Source: Manduca sexta (taxonomy: Eukaryota > Arthropoda > Insecta > Lepidoptera > Sphingidae). Taken from it: 64,000 nt of DNA. The position numbers and the translations under genes were made by a program. The stretch is taken from assembly GCF_014839805.1 (NCBI RefSeq), contig NC_051134.1, positions 14,477,170-14,541,169 on the forward strand. The letters run 5' to 3'. The notes beneath the pieces are model-generated. The model worked only from the letters and a program-made list of their open reading frames with translations, was not told the origin of the DNA and searched no databases. This document shows positions 27,501 through 37,747 of this stretch, in pieces (position 1 is the stretch's first letter; every line of letters begins with the position of its first letter).

Positions 27501-28035
27501 ATACATGTGGAAAAGTTTGCATGTCGGTATATTAAAGATGCGCAGACACAGTGTTAATGACAGCTGCGCACCTGTTCTTACAAATCGTTTACAGAACTAA
27601 GGAAAAAATAGACACACAATTTAAAGTGCGCTGGAGTGCAAGATCGGGCTGTTTTCAAATTGAGAATTGTAGATGCGGTTGTTACTTCTTAACTCGTTTT
27701 ATAAAATAATCCAAACAATAATGTAGATAGGAAATTTTTGACACGGCTTAGTAGAAAAAATCGCAGCAAATAATGTATATTATAGTTATTATACAATGGC
27801 TGTCTTATCTAGAGCGATCTCTTCTAGACAACCTAATAGAAATAAATTCAACAAAAAAGTTTTATATACCTATGCAAACAATTTTTCCTCGAAAGATAAC
27901 AAAATCTAGGCATCTTAGATTTAAACAAAGATATTGAAATAAAATTACTTTACAGATTTTTTGTGATTATTTGTTTACTTTTTACTCCGGACTTGCGAAG
28001 ACTGCAGCCTTCATGGCAATGTGTCCGCCCTTTAA
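21583..28035. other. Non-coding stretch, nothing recognised
   Basis: This is AT-rich sequence with short unsupported open frames, for example 23140-23466, 24089-24358 and 26268-26450. None carries a domain, a signal or exon-like composition. It could be the 5' intron of the membrane-protein gene starting at 28769, or plain intergenic DNA. Confidence 0.4.
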
Positions 28036-28227
28036 GGTTATTTCGTCATATTAAATTTTAAAGGCCGAAATATCCATGCATATTAATTATTTTTACGTTT
28101 TTCTTTCAACTGCGAGAACGAATCACTAACTAGACGTGAATTTAAATTCTTTACTTGTCCATACTTGTTTAGTTACCCAGATTAAAGGTGAAACAAAATG
28201 TATGAAAATGGACCTTAAGCTATAACC
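28036..28227 (+). mobile_element. TTAA-flanked palindromic MITE, copy 1 (left arm mostly deleted)
   Basis: TTAA lies on both sides (28032-28035 and 28228-28231), the target duplication of piggyBac-type elements. The left arm is reduced to about 5 bp (GGTTA) joined directly to the inner palindrome (TTCGTCATATTAAATTTTAA). The right arm is complete: CTTTCAACTGCGAGAACG, CACTAACTAGACGTGAATTT, GTTACCCAGATTAAAGGTGA and the end GGACCTTAAGCTATAACC. It matches the element at 45390-45723 base for base over long runs. It is non-coding, so any mobilisation would have needed a transposase from elsewhere. Confidence 0.82.
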
Positions 28228-28231
28228 TTAA

Positions 28232-28768
28232 TTACTCTGTAAAGCCTTTAAACGTCGGAAGTAAACATTAAACAAATAATCGCGTAAAAATACGTAAACT
28301 AGCTTTATCTCGACCCTAACTTGTACATAAACATAAAAAATTAGGCACTAGACGATTAAAATAAAATTTATTTACCTGAGTATATCAATAACAAAAGACA
28401 TTTCAAAATTAATTTAGGTCTACAAAAAGAAGCTAATATAAGGCTTATGAAAGCAACAATTCTGCAAAGGCTTTGGTCTATAATGAGTGCGAATAAAAAT
28501 AAGATCCCCATTGAGTCATGCCTTCTTCTGTTACCGATCGATGTTTTAGTTTTAAGCTATGAACTCTAAATATGTTTATTTAAAACCCTGCTAGTGTACC
28601 AATAAATACAATTAAGTTGGCATAGATTTGAAATCGAATGTCCCAGGGTTACGAGCGCAGTGTTATTCACGCAGTGCTTCATTCAAAGGAGTGGTGTTGC
28701 TTTTGTGTATAGTAGCTTGTAATTTGTAAAAACATATTCCACAGTTCTAAATATCCTTTTTTTTTCAG
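28232..28768. other. Probable intron upstream of the first identified exon
   Basis: It is AT-rich with no open frame of note. It ends in a strong polypyrimidine tract (about 28757-28765) and CAG at 28766-28768, which is why the sequence from 28769 is taken as an internal exon rather than a first exon. Confidence 0.5.
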
Positions 28769-31700
28769 GACCACGTCGCCCCCCGGTGAGCCGTTGGTGC
28801 GCGTTCCAGTGGGAAAACCAAGATGTCCGCCCGCCATCTCCAGACTAAGGCTGGAGAAAGTGGAAGGCGGTCTGGCAGTCGCCGGCGTAGTCGTCGCTGC
28901 AAACTGCCAAATCGTCCTGCCCATATTCGGGTTCTTGTTCATGCTAGTTGGCTGCGTACTCACAGGTAAACATATTTAACTGTTATTGGCATGGCGGGAG
29001 CATAGACATTTTTTTATTTCTATTCGAAATTTAAATACATCGATATTCAGGTAATGTGTTTGATGTAAACACCAATGCAAAAATTAAACATGTTATTGAA
29101 ATGGGTATAGGAAATAAAAAAAATGGAAAAATATTTTTACCATTTTGTCAATAGCGATTATTTTTAATAATTCTAAAAACGTCTTTATAAAAGCAACGGA
29201 TATATCTCTATTGTTTATTAAATTTAATGGCCATAGACAAACCCGCTGTCCCAATTCGGATAAGACTGTCTATTTATATGCTGCTCTGGCCTAGCGAGTT
29301 AATTTATAGCCACCCGATGAGTTTATCGTATAAATAGCATAAATACACTCTTATAATAAATTGGCCAGAGGCCACTAATCCCTAAAACCCGCCCGTAGTA
29401 AGTTACTGCTTAAAAACTACACTACTACGTTAAGATTCTGACGTTGAAATGCGCATTCACCCTACCAGTGAGGTATAATAGATGAATATTCTTCGTAAGA
29501 TTACAAAAATATATGAAAATAATCATTCAACCATAATACATATTTCCTTTTTTTTTATTAGAAAAACATAAACAAGATAAGTCAAGTCATCTCATATCTA
29601 CTTATTCCCGCCTTTTATGACCACATAACACTAGAGCAGGCATATGAGCTAAGAAATAATAGAAAATGAGGTTTATGAACTTACGTAAAACGATTTATTG
29701 CACTCTCATAAAAAACCCAACACGCATCAGGAAAATTTTATTAGTAAATTTTGTATAAGAAACCAATTCATAGACAACTACTGCCTTTACTTTCTTCTAT
29801 CGTGTCTTAAGTCCATTAACGCTAATTGTAAGAATCAGCCCAAGACAAAACCTCTATATTCACAAAACTCTTTTTTAACATCACAACAATCCTTTCCAGT
29901 GGCATCATACCGCGGTTGCGGTGAGAATGAAGAACCTGACCATTATGCGGCGCGGATCGCGTTTACAGGCAACTCGAGGGTCCTTGGGCCGGTGTGCATC
30001 GTCGCCGGCGCGCTTATGACTATTGCTGGTAAGTTTCCTTACATAATCTGAAGTGGTCGGGGTGGGTTATGGTTAGTTCCGTGAGACCAGGATGAAGTAC
30101 AGTGTGATATTGCATCTTATACAGCCATATCCGAAAAGAAAATGACTACTAGTATTTTCCTTACTAGTAGTAATTTTCTTTTCAGGCAGTTGAATGATAA
30201 GATTAGCACGCTCTGCTCCCTTAGTGGCAACCAATATTTTCCATAAACATGAGTATACCACCCAAACTTCCTCGGTTATTTTACTGCTTAAAATGTTAAT
30301 AGTAAATAGTATAATAAATATTTACTTATTTTCGAGTGAAGGAAACAGTATAATCCAGTTGATACCCAAAATGTTTTGTTGCAGGCATCGTATTGTGCAT
30401 ATTAATGCGCGCGGCTCAACGTCGACAACGCAGACTCGCATTCCATTGTCCTATTCACGGGGACTTTTATCCACTTAGCCCGCAGAACACCAGGAAGTAT
30501 TCACGTAAGTTTAAATCGCATTTTTAATGAAGAATTTAAATACAACATTCTTACAATTGTTTATGTGTTTAGTGGTACATGTTTACAATATTTAGATGAG
30601 AAGTACTACTATGAGTCACTGAGAGGAAAAGGGCAATTTATTAAATTTTTCTAACAGAAAAAAAATTGTAGTTGAGTCACCTGATGGTAAGTGACATCAC
30701 CGTCCATAAACAACTGTGATTAGGATTTTATGCTCAGTATCAGCTCGGAATCTAAAATCATGCCCAGTAAATGGGAACAATTAGGCTCATTTCCAAACAC
30801 TTGGGATCAAACGTAATTAACGAAATGTAAGTGTTACACCTGTCTACCCCTGAAAAGGCGTGATGATATGATCTGTTCTGCTTGCAGGCAGCCCATCCGG
30901 CCTGTGGCGCTGGCTGCGCAGTTGGTTGGGGCTGGTGGAGGAGGGCGAGGCGCCGCGCTGCCCGCGCTCCGTGGAGCCCGCCTCGCCCGCGCGCGCCGAC
31001 GCGCCGTGCCCGCCGCCCTTACCCTTCCTCGTGCCATCTGATTCTGTTGTGTAAGTAACTTTTGTCACCTGATTCTTGACGATAAATAAATATGGGATGA
31101 CGGCCAAAACATGGCCTACCTATGGATACCACATAACAGGCTTAACCAGGCGCCTAAGGCCTTACGTGGTGCCTTGAACCTCTATTTATCATCTCCTATT
31201 CAAAACATTTTAAAACGGAAGATTTTTGCTCCGTCCAGGGCCCCGCATCTGTGATTTCTTTTGCTTCGCCCGAGGCACCGAATTGTTTTTTTTTTTTTTG
31301 CTTTGGCCCGAGGTCTCGCATCAGTTAAGGCCGCCACTGATAAAAACACCAAAACTTTGAATTTCAAATCACTACGTGGTAATGCAATGTGATCGTTGCT
31401 CTAAAACATTACATGTTAAAAGCTAAATGTAATTACATTGGTTACTTATTTTGTTATTTTATCCATAGTTTTTCCTAACAACAATAACAATTTGTAACAA
31501 TATAAAATTAGATTCGTGGAACAATGTTATTCTAGTAGATTACATTACAAGGAAAACAACAAACCATTACCTACGTTCTATTCAAAGTATTATTTTTTTT
31601 TATTATTACAGAGGAATGGCGTCTGTGTTAGGAGCGCCACTTAGTCCAGAGCAAACTTTTGGGTCCATCAAATCTCTCGCTATATCTAGAGAAGTAGCCA

Positions 31701-32390
31701 GCTTCCCGTTATCGCGTTCGCCAACTCCACCGCCGTTGAGGTAAATGACTATTCACTATGCATTGATATATGTTATGTGTATATTTTTAAGGAAATATTA
31801 CTATGCCGCCTGATAGTAAATAAATACCACTGATTAAAAAGACTTACAATATTTAAAAATCAAGTGGTTTGTATGACTTAACCAAGAATATGCAGACCTC
31901 ACTATCTAAAGCGTGACTCTACCACTAACCCGGAGACTTATAGAGCCACTATAGAACCATAAACTTAAGTAATAATATATGGTAATTAAATATTGAATTT
32001 TCTGCCAAATTGAGTATAATACCTTTACAAATCATTACCTACTACGGTATATTTGTGACTTATCAACTCTACTTTCGACTCAATAATATGTGAATACATT
32101 ACAATAAATATTTCTATTTCCTAATAATGTACTTTTTCTTTTATAGTTGTCCTCCGTTCAAGGAAGAATCGAAATGTCTCGAAGATAGCATCCCGAATGC
32201 AGTTATAATGCGTCCAGACTTCGACTGCGGATCACCGACGTGCAATTATCGAGTTGTTGAATGCAAACTGACTACCACAGATGAGATTAACCGTGCGTCC
32301 CTCAACTACAGTGTAAATAAGAACGCGGACAGTGAACAAACTCGACCTACCACCGTTTCTATACCAATACCCGACGAGGGGAAAGGTTAA
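28769..32390 (+). CDS. Uncharacterised two-pass transmembrane protein (5' end missing)
   Basis: Six exons with GT..AG borders join in one frame: 28769-28965, 29900-30028, 30385-30504, 30888-31050, 31612-31740 and 32147-32390 (TAA stop). They give at least 327 residues. The first listed exon begins in phase 2, so an upstream coding exon is required and is not identified. The visible protein starts with a Pro-rich, basic stretch. TM1 is about GGLAVAGVVVAANCQIVLP through FLFMLVGCVL, an acidic loop of about 27 residues follows (RGCGENEEPDHYAARIAF), and TM2 is VLGPVCIVAGALMTIAGIVL, crossing the second exon junction. A long, probably cytoplasmic tail is rich in Pro, Ser and Arg. The hairpin with a Gly-Pro-started second helix recalls TMEM200-like proteins, but I do not claim that family. 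The 30888-31050 exon is strikingly GC-rich. Confidence 0.8.
30655..30805 (+). repeat. Dispersed repeat fragment in an intron
   Basis: It contains GTAGTTGAGTCACCTGATGG, GTAAGTGACATCACCGTCCAT and AAACAACTGTGATTAGG. Strings of the type 'cacctgatggtaagtgac..accgccca' are common in lepidopteran repeats. It has no boundaries or coding potential that I can define, and it lies between the third and fourth exons of the membrane-protein gene. Confidence 0.4.
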
Positions 32391-33640
32391 GGCATTCCTG
32401 ACGTGTGCGTTTTTAGATAATTCTTGTTTTTAAAACGTTCAAAGTGGGCAGTTGGATTATCCGAATATTTGGCGTAAATTCGACGAAATAAACTATGAAA
32501 TGTAAATATTTTTTGTCCCAAACACATCGCAATAACATAACGCTTGTTAAGTTTTATTCTGCTCAATCTACACTCGTCTTCCACCAACGCTCACTTTTTC
32601 GAACACCTTTGTATTGATTGCGAAGAAAGCCTAATTTGTCACGTGATACAACCTGTATCGTTCACACAATTTTTCGCTGCATTTACATTTGTGCAGTTTA
32701 TTTTAGTGGTTAAATGTTATTTCCCATGTACAATTTGTGTTAGCGAGGGCTGCAATTCCAACATTAGCAATACAATGCGCCAAATATTGTTAAGGGACGC
32801 GAGATGTTGATTGGTTGTAAAATGGACATTGCATGATACGAGATAAGTATATTATTTGCCTACACTTATCAGTCAAGGCACTTTTAAGGCTGTCATAATC
32901 TTATTCCAAAGTGTCTGCAAGCGGAATATGGCACCTGAAGAAAATGAGCCAATTTTATACGGTTTATTTCCAGTAAAAAAAAAAATTTCGGTCTCAGAAC
33001 TGCCGATTCCTTGCTATAGTAATCAACTCAAGGAAACTTATGATAACGTAAAGTTTATGGTGCTTCATATATTTCTTGTTGCCTAACGAATCTTAAGATT
33101 GACTTGATTCAGTGCGCAGAAATGAAATGTCTTCTATGATTTTTATTTTGTAAACAGACGCATTTGTATTCTAATCGCAAGTTAGTTTAGATGTAACAGA
33201 ACTGCAACGTTCTTCGGTGGCGCTCTAGTCGTGGTTGCGTCTCTGCAATTATTTTGTTGGTAACATTAACTCATACGTGGCAGAGAGAATGGTATGTAAG
33301 TGTTTTGGCTCACTAGGATAACTGTTTCTTATTGTATGTTATTTGTAGGGAAATGTCCATACATACATCTAAACGTAATGTTAGCGTAAGCATATATTGT
33401 AAGAACATTAAATCACGTACCCTAGTTGTAGTTCCGAAATGTGATATTTTGTTTATTAAACCATCGTAATGTATTTTATTTCAATGCGAACATTGTTTGA
33501 AATGGTTTCATATTTGTTGTCATTGTCATTATTTTTGGTGCGAGGAGCCAAAAGAAGATGCCAAAATCACAGTTCATCACGTCCATGAGTCTTGCAATTG
33601 TTTCATTTTTGTATTCACGTTCAATAAAATAATGTGCTCA
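32391..33640 (+). other. 3' untranslated region of the membrane-protein gene
   Basis: AATAAA occurs about 100 bases after the stop (32487-32492) and again at 33623-33628, so short and long 3' ends are possible. Short open frames in between lack support. There is no other gene-like signal. Confidence 0.45.
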
Positions 33641-34360
33641 GAAAAGACAATTTAGGGGACAAGGATGTAGGTAATGTCGTAGTCCACGTATACTCTAGAA
33701 ATTATTATGTAGGTAGGTCGTACATGATGAGATGTAAGTTTGTGATCAAGGCATTTATTGGCCGAGTTGTTCGAAATTACGAGGAATGTAATGTTTTTTA
33801 TAATCCGTAGTTAAGTGCCACGCCTAAACTATTATATTGTATACTTAAACTAAGCTTATTTAATATTGTTATAATTGTAAGGACGAAATGAAAATACAAA
33901 ATTGAATTTTAAATATTCGTTTTGATTTCCTTTGATAACCTTTGTTTTTTAATTAGTTTGCTATTTTGGTTCAAATTCATTAAAATGAATAATACGATTT
34001 TATAATAGGTTTCTATTGAGGGTGTAATGGACCGCCAAGATCACGGGTTCAAACGGTCATAAAAATTTAAATTTTAGGCCCCTCGCCGCACAAGCGGCCA
34101 TTTGGTAATTTCGGCCAATTAAGTAAACACACCTGAATAGCCCGGTGATGGAATTTAACGCCATAGAAAAGATGATAAGCTTATACCTACCTAACTTAAT
34201 ATCTTTTTAATATCTTTGTGCCTATCAAATCAAGAGACGGTACCTACCTATACAGACTCTACAATATGTGTTAGCCCTAGTACAATTTCTGCTTAGATAA
34301 TCCGTCATAGATTATGGTTAAAGCTGTTAATATAAAATATGGCATTCCTATAAATATACT
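33641..34360. other. Non-coding stretch, nothing firmly recognised
   Basis: A patch at about 34020-34160 (GATCACGGGTTCAAACGGTC, then CCCCTCGCCGCACAAGCGGCC) looks like a degraded dispersed repeat with a weak B-box-like string. Nothing else is seen. Confidence 0.35.
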
Positions 34361-34479
34361 TACTAGTGGACAAAAAAATTTGACCACCTACTAAATTGGT
34401 TGATTTGGCTGTGTTTAGGTATAATGACTTTAACATTTTAATTTAAAGCTTATACCACCCCAAAACAAAACTGAACCAC

Positions 34480-35067
34480 CTCCAAAGCTTACCCTTTCAG
34501 ACATGGCACATAGTGCATATCATTCTCCAGGTCTCCGATATACTCTTTTGCGACCATCGGCACCGTAAAGACACATACGGGACTCATCCGAAAAGAGTAC
34601 TTGTCCTCATTGTCCCAAAGTCCATTCACGGTGTTCACGAGCAAAATGTAGTGTCGCTAACTTATGAGCTGTGATGAGTTTGGGACCTGTTGCAGGTCTA
34701 AGTATATGATTTCAAATCACGTTCTCTAAGACGTCTGCTTACTGTCCTATCTTACATTAATACCTCGGACACCATTGAGCAATTGCTGCAATACTACATC
34801 AGAACAGTAACGATTTCTGATGCTTGCTGACACTATAAATCGATGGTCACGTTCAGATGTCTTCCTATTTCGATCTGATCCAGTTCTTCTGATATAACCA
34901 CTGGTCTCCAAATACTTTTTGTAGACATAGTGGACCGTGGATCGACTAACTTCACAAATACGGGCGACATTTCGCTGGATCACTGCAGTTTGTAATGACG
35001 TCTCGATTCGAACGACTTCTGCTTTGCGTAGATCCTTGCTTATTCGTGCAAAAGAAACGGTAAGCAC
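34480..35067 (-). pseudogene. Tc1-like transposase fragment
   Basis: The open part (35067-34747, 106 residues) holds the N-terminal DNA-binding region, with a helix-turn-helix around ARICEVSRSTVHYVYKKY and a basic linker RRTGSDRNRKTSERD. After a stop and a frame change the reading continues to about 34480 with LRPATGPKLI, HREWTLGQ (followed by a stop) and the first catalytic motif FSDESR, then GGGSVLFWG. The segment with the second and third catalytic aspartates is absent; the element's inverted end follows within about 120 bp. So it is a 3'-deleted, multiply broken transposase. Tc1-like assignment rests on the helix-turn-helix, the SDESR motif and the TA duplication. Confidence 0.82.
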
Positions 35068-35240
35068 AGGAATTCTATTGCTGATACTAAGATGACGATA
35101 ATTTTATACAGCCTCATAGCGACAGGCCGTTATATTTTTAAAATAAAAAAGTAGATCTCTACAAAAAACGATTTATCCGGTATTTGACACAGTTATACTT
35201 AACAATTTAATCCTCATACCCTCTTGTAAGATTACAAATA

Positions 35241-36346
35241 GTCCATTGAAATGTTACATTTTTTAGGCCTTACCTTGCGTTTTTTAGGGGACGCAATTTT
35301 ATTTTTTTGAAGTGTAGGGGGGGTCAGTGTAAAGCTAAAACCAAGTTTGTGGTGTCGCCACCCTTGTCCCACGGCCGCCATCTTGAAAATAGGGGTTAAA
35401 ATGGTTTTTACGATGTATCTCTTAAACTATTTATCTGACAAAAAAAAATATAAACATTTGTTGTTGCAAATTAAATTCTCTACAACTTTAGTCCAGTAAC
35501 TTTTTGTCGTAGAACTATAAATAAAAAAGTTATAAGCGAAAATGTTAAGAAATTCAATGTTAAGCAATGTCCATTGCAACGTCATCAAAACGTGTGTTTA
35601 TAAGGTTCATAATACTTTTTTTTGTATTCTCATTACGTACAACACAAACCCGCGGTTGTCGGCTTGTACCCGAATTACTTGGATCCTGAATCGCTTTGGC
35701 ACAGATGAAGCAATTGTTCACAAAAACAATTTTTTACGAAGTGTTTCGGAAGTTACTGCACATATTGCGTGTTATTGTTATTACGTGGACAATCGAACCG
35801 ATAATGTTGTTCGTCGTCGCAGCAGCAGCTCCAGTAGTTTATCGTCAGTTTCAGAAGCTCCAGAACCAGACTTTGATTTTGTGAACAATTGCTTCATCTG
35901 TGCCAAAGCAATTCAGGATCTAAGTAATTCGCGTACAAGCCGACAACCGCGGGTTTGTGTTGTACGTAATGAGAGTACAAAAAAAAGTATTATGAACCTT
36001 ATAAACACACGTTCTGATGACGTTGCAATGGACATTGCTTAACATTAAATTTCTTAACATTTTCGCTTATAACTATTTATTTATAGTTCTACGACAAAAA
36101 GTTACTGGACCACAGTTGTAGAGAATTTAATTTGCAACAAAAATGTTTATATTTTTTGTCAGATAAATAGTTTAAGAGATACATCGTAAAACCATTTCAA
36201 CCCCTATTTTCAAGATGGCGGCCGTGGGACAAGGGTGGCGACCCCACAAACTTGGTTTTAGCTTTACACTGACCCCCCCTACACTTCAAAAATATAAAAT
36301 TGCGTCCTCTAAAAAACGCAACCCCAAATGTAACTTTTCAATGGAC
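35241..36346. mobile_element. Giant foldback element: two inverted arms of about 475 bp around a 151-bp core
   Basis: The left arm (35241-35725) and right arm (35877-36346) are inverted copies over nearly their whole length. They share GTCCATTGAAA at the tips, GACGCAATTTTAT, GTGTAGGGGGGGTCAGTGTA, CACGGCCGCCATCTTGAAAA, AGTTCTACGACAAAAAGTTA and AACCGCGGGTTTGTGTTGTA (in one orientation or the other), with small gaps. TA flanks both tips (35239-35240 and 36347-36348). The core, 35726-35876, is unique here and includes a CAG/AGC-rich stretch. A single + strand frame of 166 codons (35542-36042) runs through left arm, core and right arm. The TA duplication suggests a Tc1/mariner-type transposase, but no transposase gene is present. 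Confidence 0.85.
35790..36042 (+). pseudogene. Possible captured coding fragment in the foldback element
   Basis: The core and right arm read through as a Ser-rich stretch (RRRSSSSSSLSSVSEAPEPD) followed by a CFIC cysteine pair, a basic segment and a leucine/charged end (STKKSIMNLINTRSDDVAMD), then stop. The CFIC, spacer, KKSI..R.DD pattern resembles the amino-terminal region of uncharacterised transposon-associated proteins, from memory only. The left arm repeats the same sequence inverted, so this may be host or transposon coding sequence caught in palindrome formation. It is not expected to be a working gene. Confidence 0.35.
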
Positions 36347-36457
36347 TAAAATGAATGTTCAGAAAGATGTTAAGTATTAATTTTGTTTTTAAAATAAAAT
36401 ATAACTAATGAATAAGCCGTGAAAATAGGGGTGGCCTAATTTTTTTATCCACCAGTA

Positions 36458-37747
36458 TAAATTTATGTAGGTATTTACTTACCTTTTTTTGGTTTCGCTG
36501 AGAAAGTGCCTTATGACTACCGCCCAACTTTCATGGGGGCGACTAGACGGTTATGTTGGGGTCATCGTGCCTTACGACCCGGATTTGATGATTACCTTCG
36601 GGCGACCGCCGTTTAGATTGTCGGTTGATTTGGCATCCACATGTCCCGCATTCAATTTTCAAAAAGTTAAGGTAGCAATACCTTAACATCTTATGTCTTC
36701 AGTCTGTGGAATTATTATCTTCTACCACCAGGATTCAGTATAAGTGTGACGAACGTAATGCAATGCCACACAGTGCTTTATAATTCTTACTTTAAAATAT
36801 CTATCATTGATGGGCAACCATGTAGCATAACATTATTGATGAGCAGCTATAATGGTTTTCTCATTCATTTAAATAAAAAAAAAAACTAAAAATATACAAT
36901 TCTTAGGAAGCGAATACATCGAATCTAATAATGAGTGTAGAGTTAGACCCTTATAGGAAAGCAATGGCTGTAGATATTAATAAGATATAATATGTTAGGT
37001 AGATGAGTAGATATGTAGGCCTGGATAAAGCCAAGCAGATAACAGTAACCAGCAAAAATTACATACTTTTTTATCATGTAAGGAGGTAGGTATCTACGTT
37101 ACCATAGACACAAACAAAGGCAATGAAGCAAAAAGATAACAAATCAAAGTTATATAAAGGTTCGCGTTGTAATATTTTATTTATTACAGCATAACGTATT
37201 TCTAAAATGTTTAAATATAACGAAATTAATTTTCATAGCATAAAACGGGTTAGGTTAGCAATCTGTGGTACTAAATATATATTTTAATACTGGCACTTCC
37301 GTTTCCCCTACAATTTGATCAAGGCCTGGGCAAAGCAGATATCCGCCATCTTGAATAAAAATTCATGATGGCAAATGTCTTTCCAAATATAAAGTGAAAA
37401 GAAATATATTAACCGTGTCTTATGTAAAAACATTTCATAAAAATATTACCTATTTATTGATCCCGAACGCATTGATTAGAAACATTTTAGTGGCATTTTG
37501 TGATTTAAAAAGAATACCAATAAAACAAATCAGCTGTTATCCGTCAATCGATGTCAACAAAATTACATAATTTTGTTTAGAAAAACAGTGCAGCTTCAGT
37601 TTTTTTTGTCATTTTTGAAATTATCAAACATGCAAAATCGATAGAATGTTTTTGTAGACAAATTGTTAAAGTGGATGTGTGCGCAACACCTCACGTTATT
37701 TTACGACTGTGTTTTTTGTATAATGTAGTCCTGTAACAATTTTAGTT
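36458..37747. other. Intergenic region upstream of AGBL5
   Basis: A patch at 36490-36680 (GCGACTAGACGGTTATGTTGG, TACGACCCGGATTTGATGAT) has the look of a dispersed repeat. The last few hundred bases before 37748 must contain the AGBL5 promoter and 5' UTR, but no TATA box or initiator can be singled out. Confidence 0.35.

Larger units (their letters stand above)
34363..36455 (-). mobile_element. Decayed Tc1-like element, interrupted by a palindromic element
   Basis: Inverted ends: the left starts CTAGTGGACAAAAAAATT then TGACCACC, and the right (reverse complement) reads CTGGTGGATAAAAAAATT then AGGCCACC. TA lies directly outside both ends (34361-34362 and 36456-36457). A partial Tc1-like transposase lies on the minus strand at about 35067-34480. 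A separate palindromic element (35241-36346) with its own TA duplication is nested in the part upstream of that transposase, so more than half of the length belongs to the insert. Many stops and a missing catalytic end show that the outer element is dead. Confidence 0.82.

Noticed and set aside
36489..36686. Open frame of 65 codons with a protein-like appearance.
   Set aside because: The sequence looks like a piece of a widespread lepidopteran repeat that is often mis-predicted as a gene.
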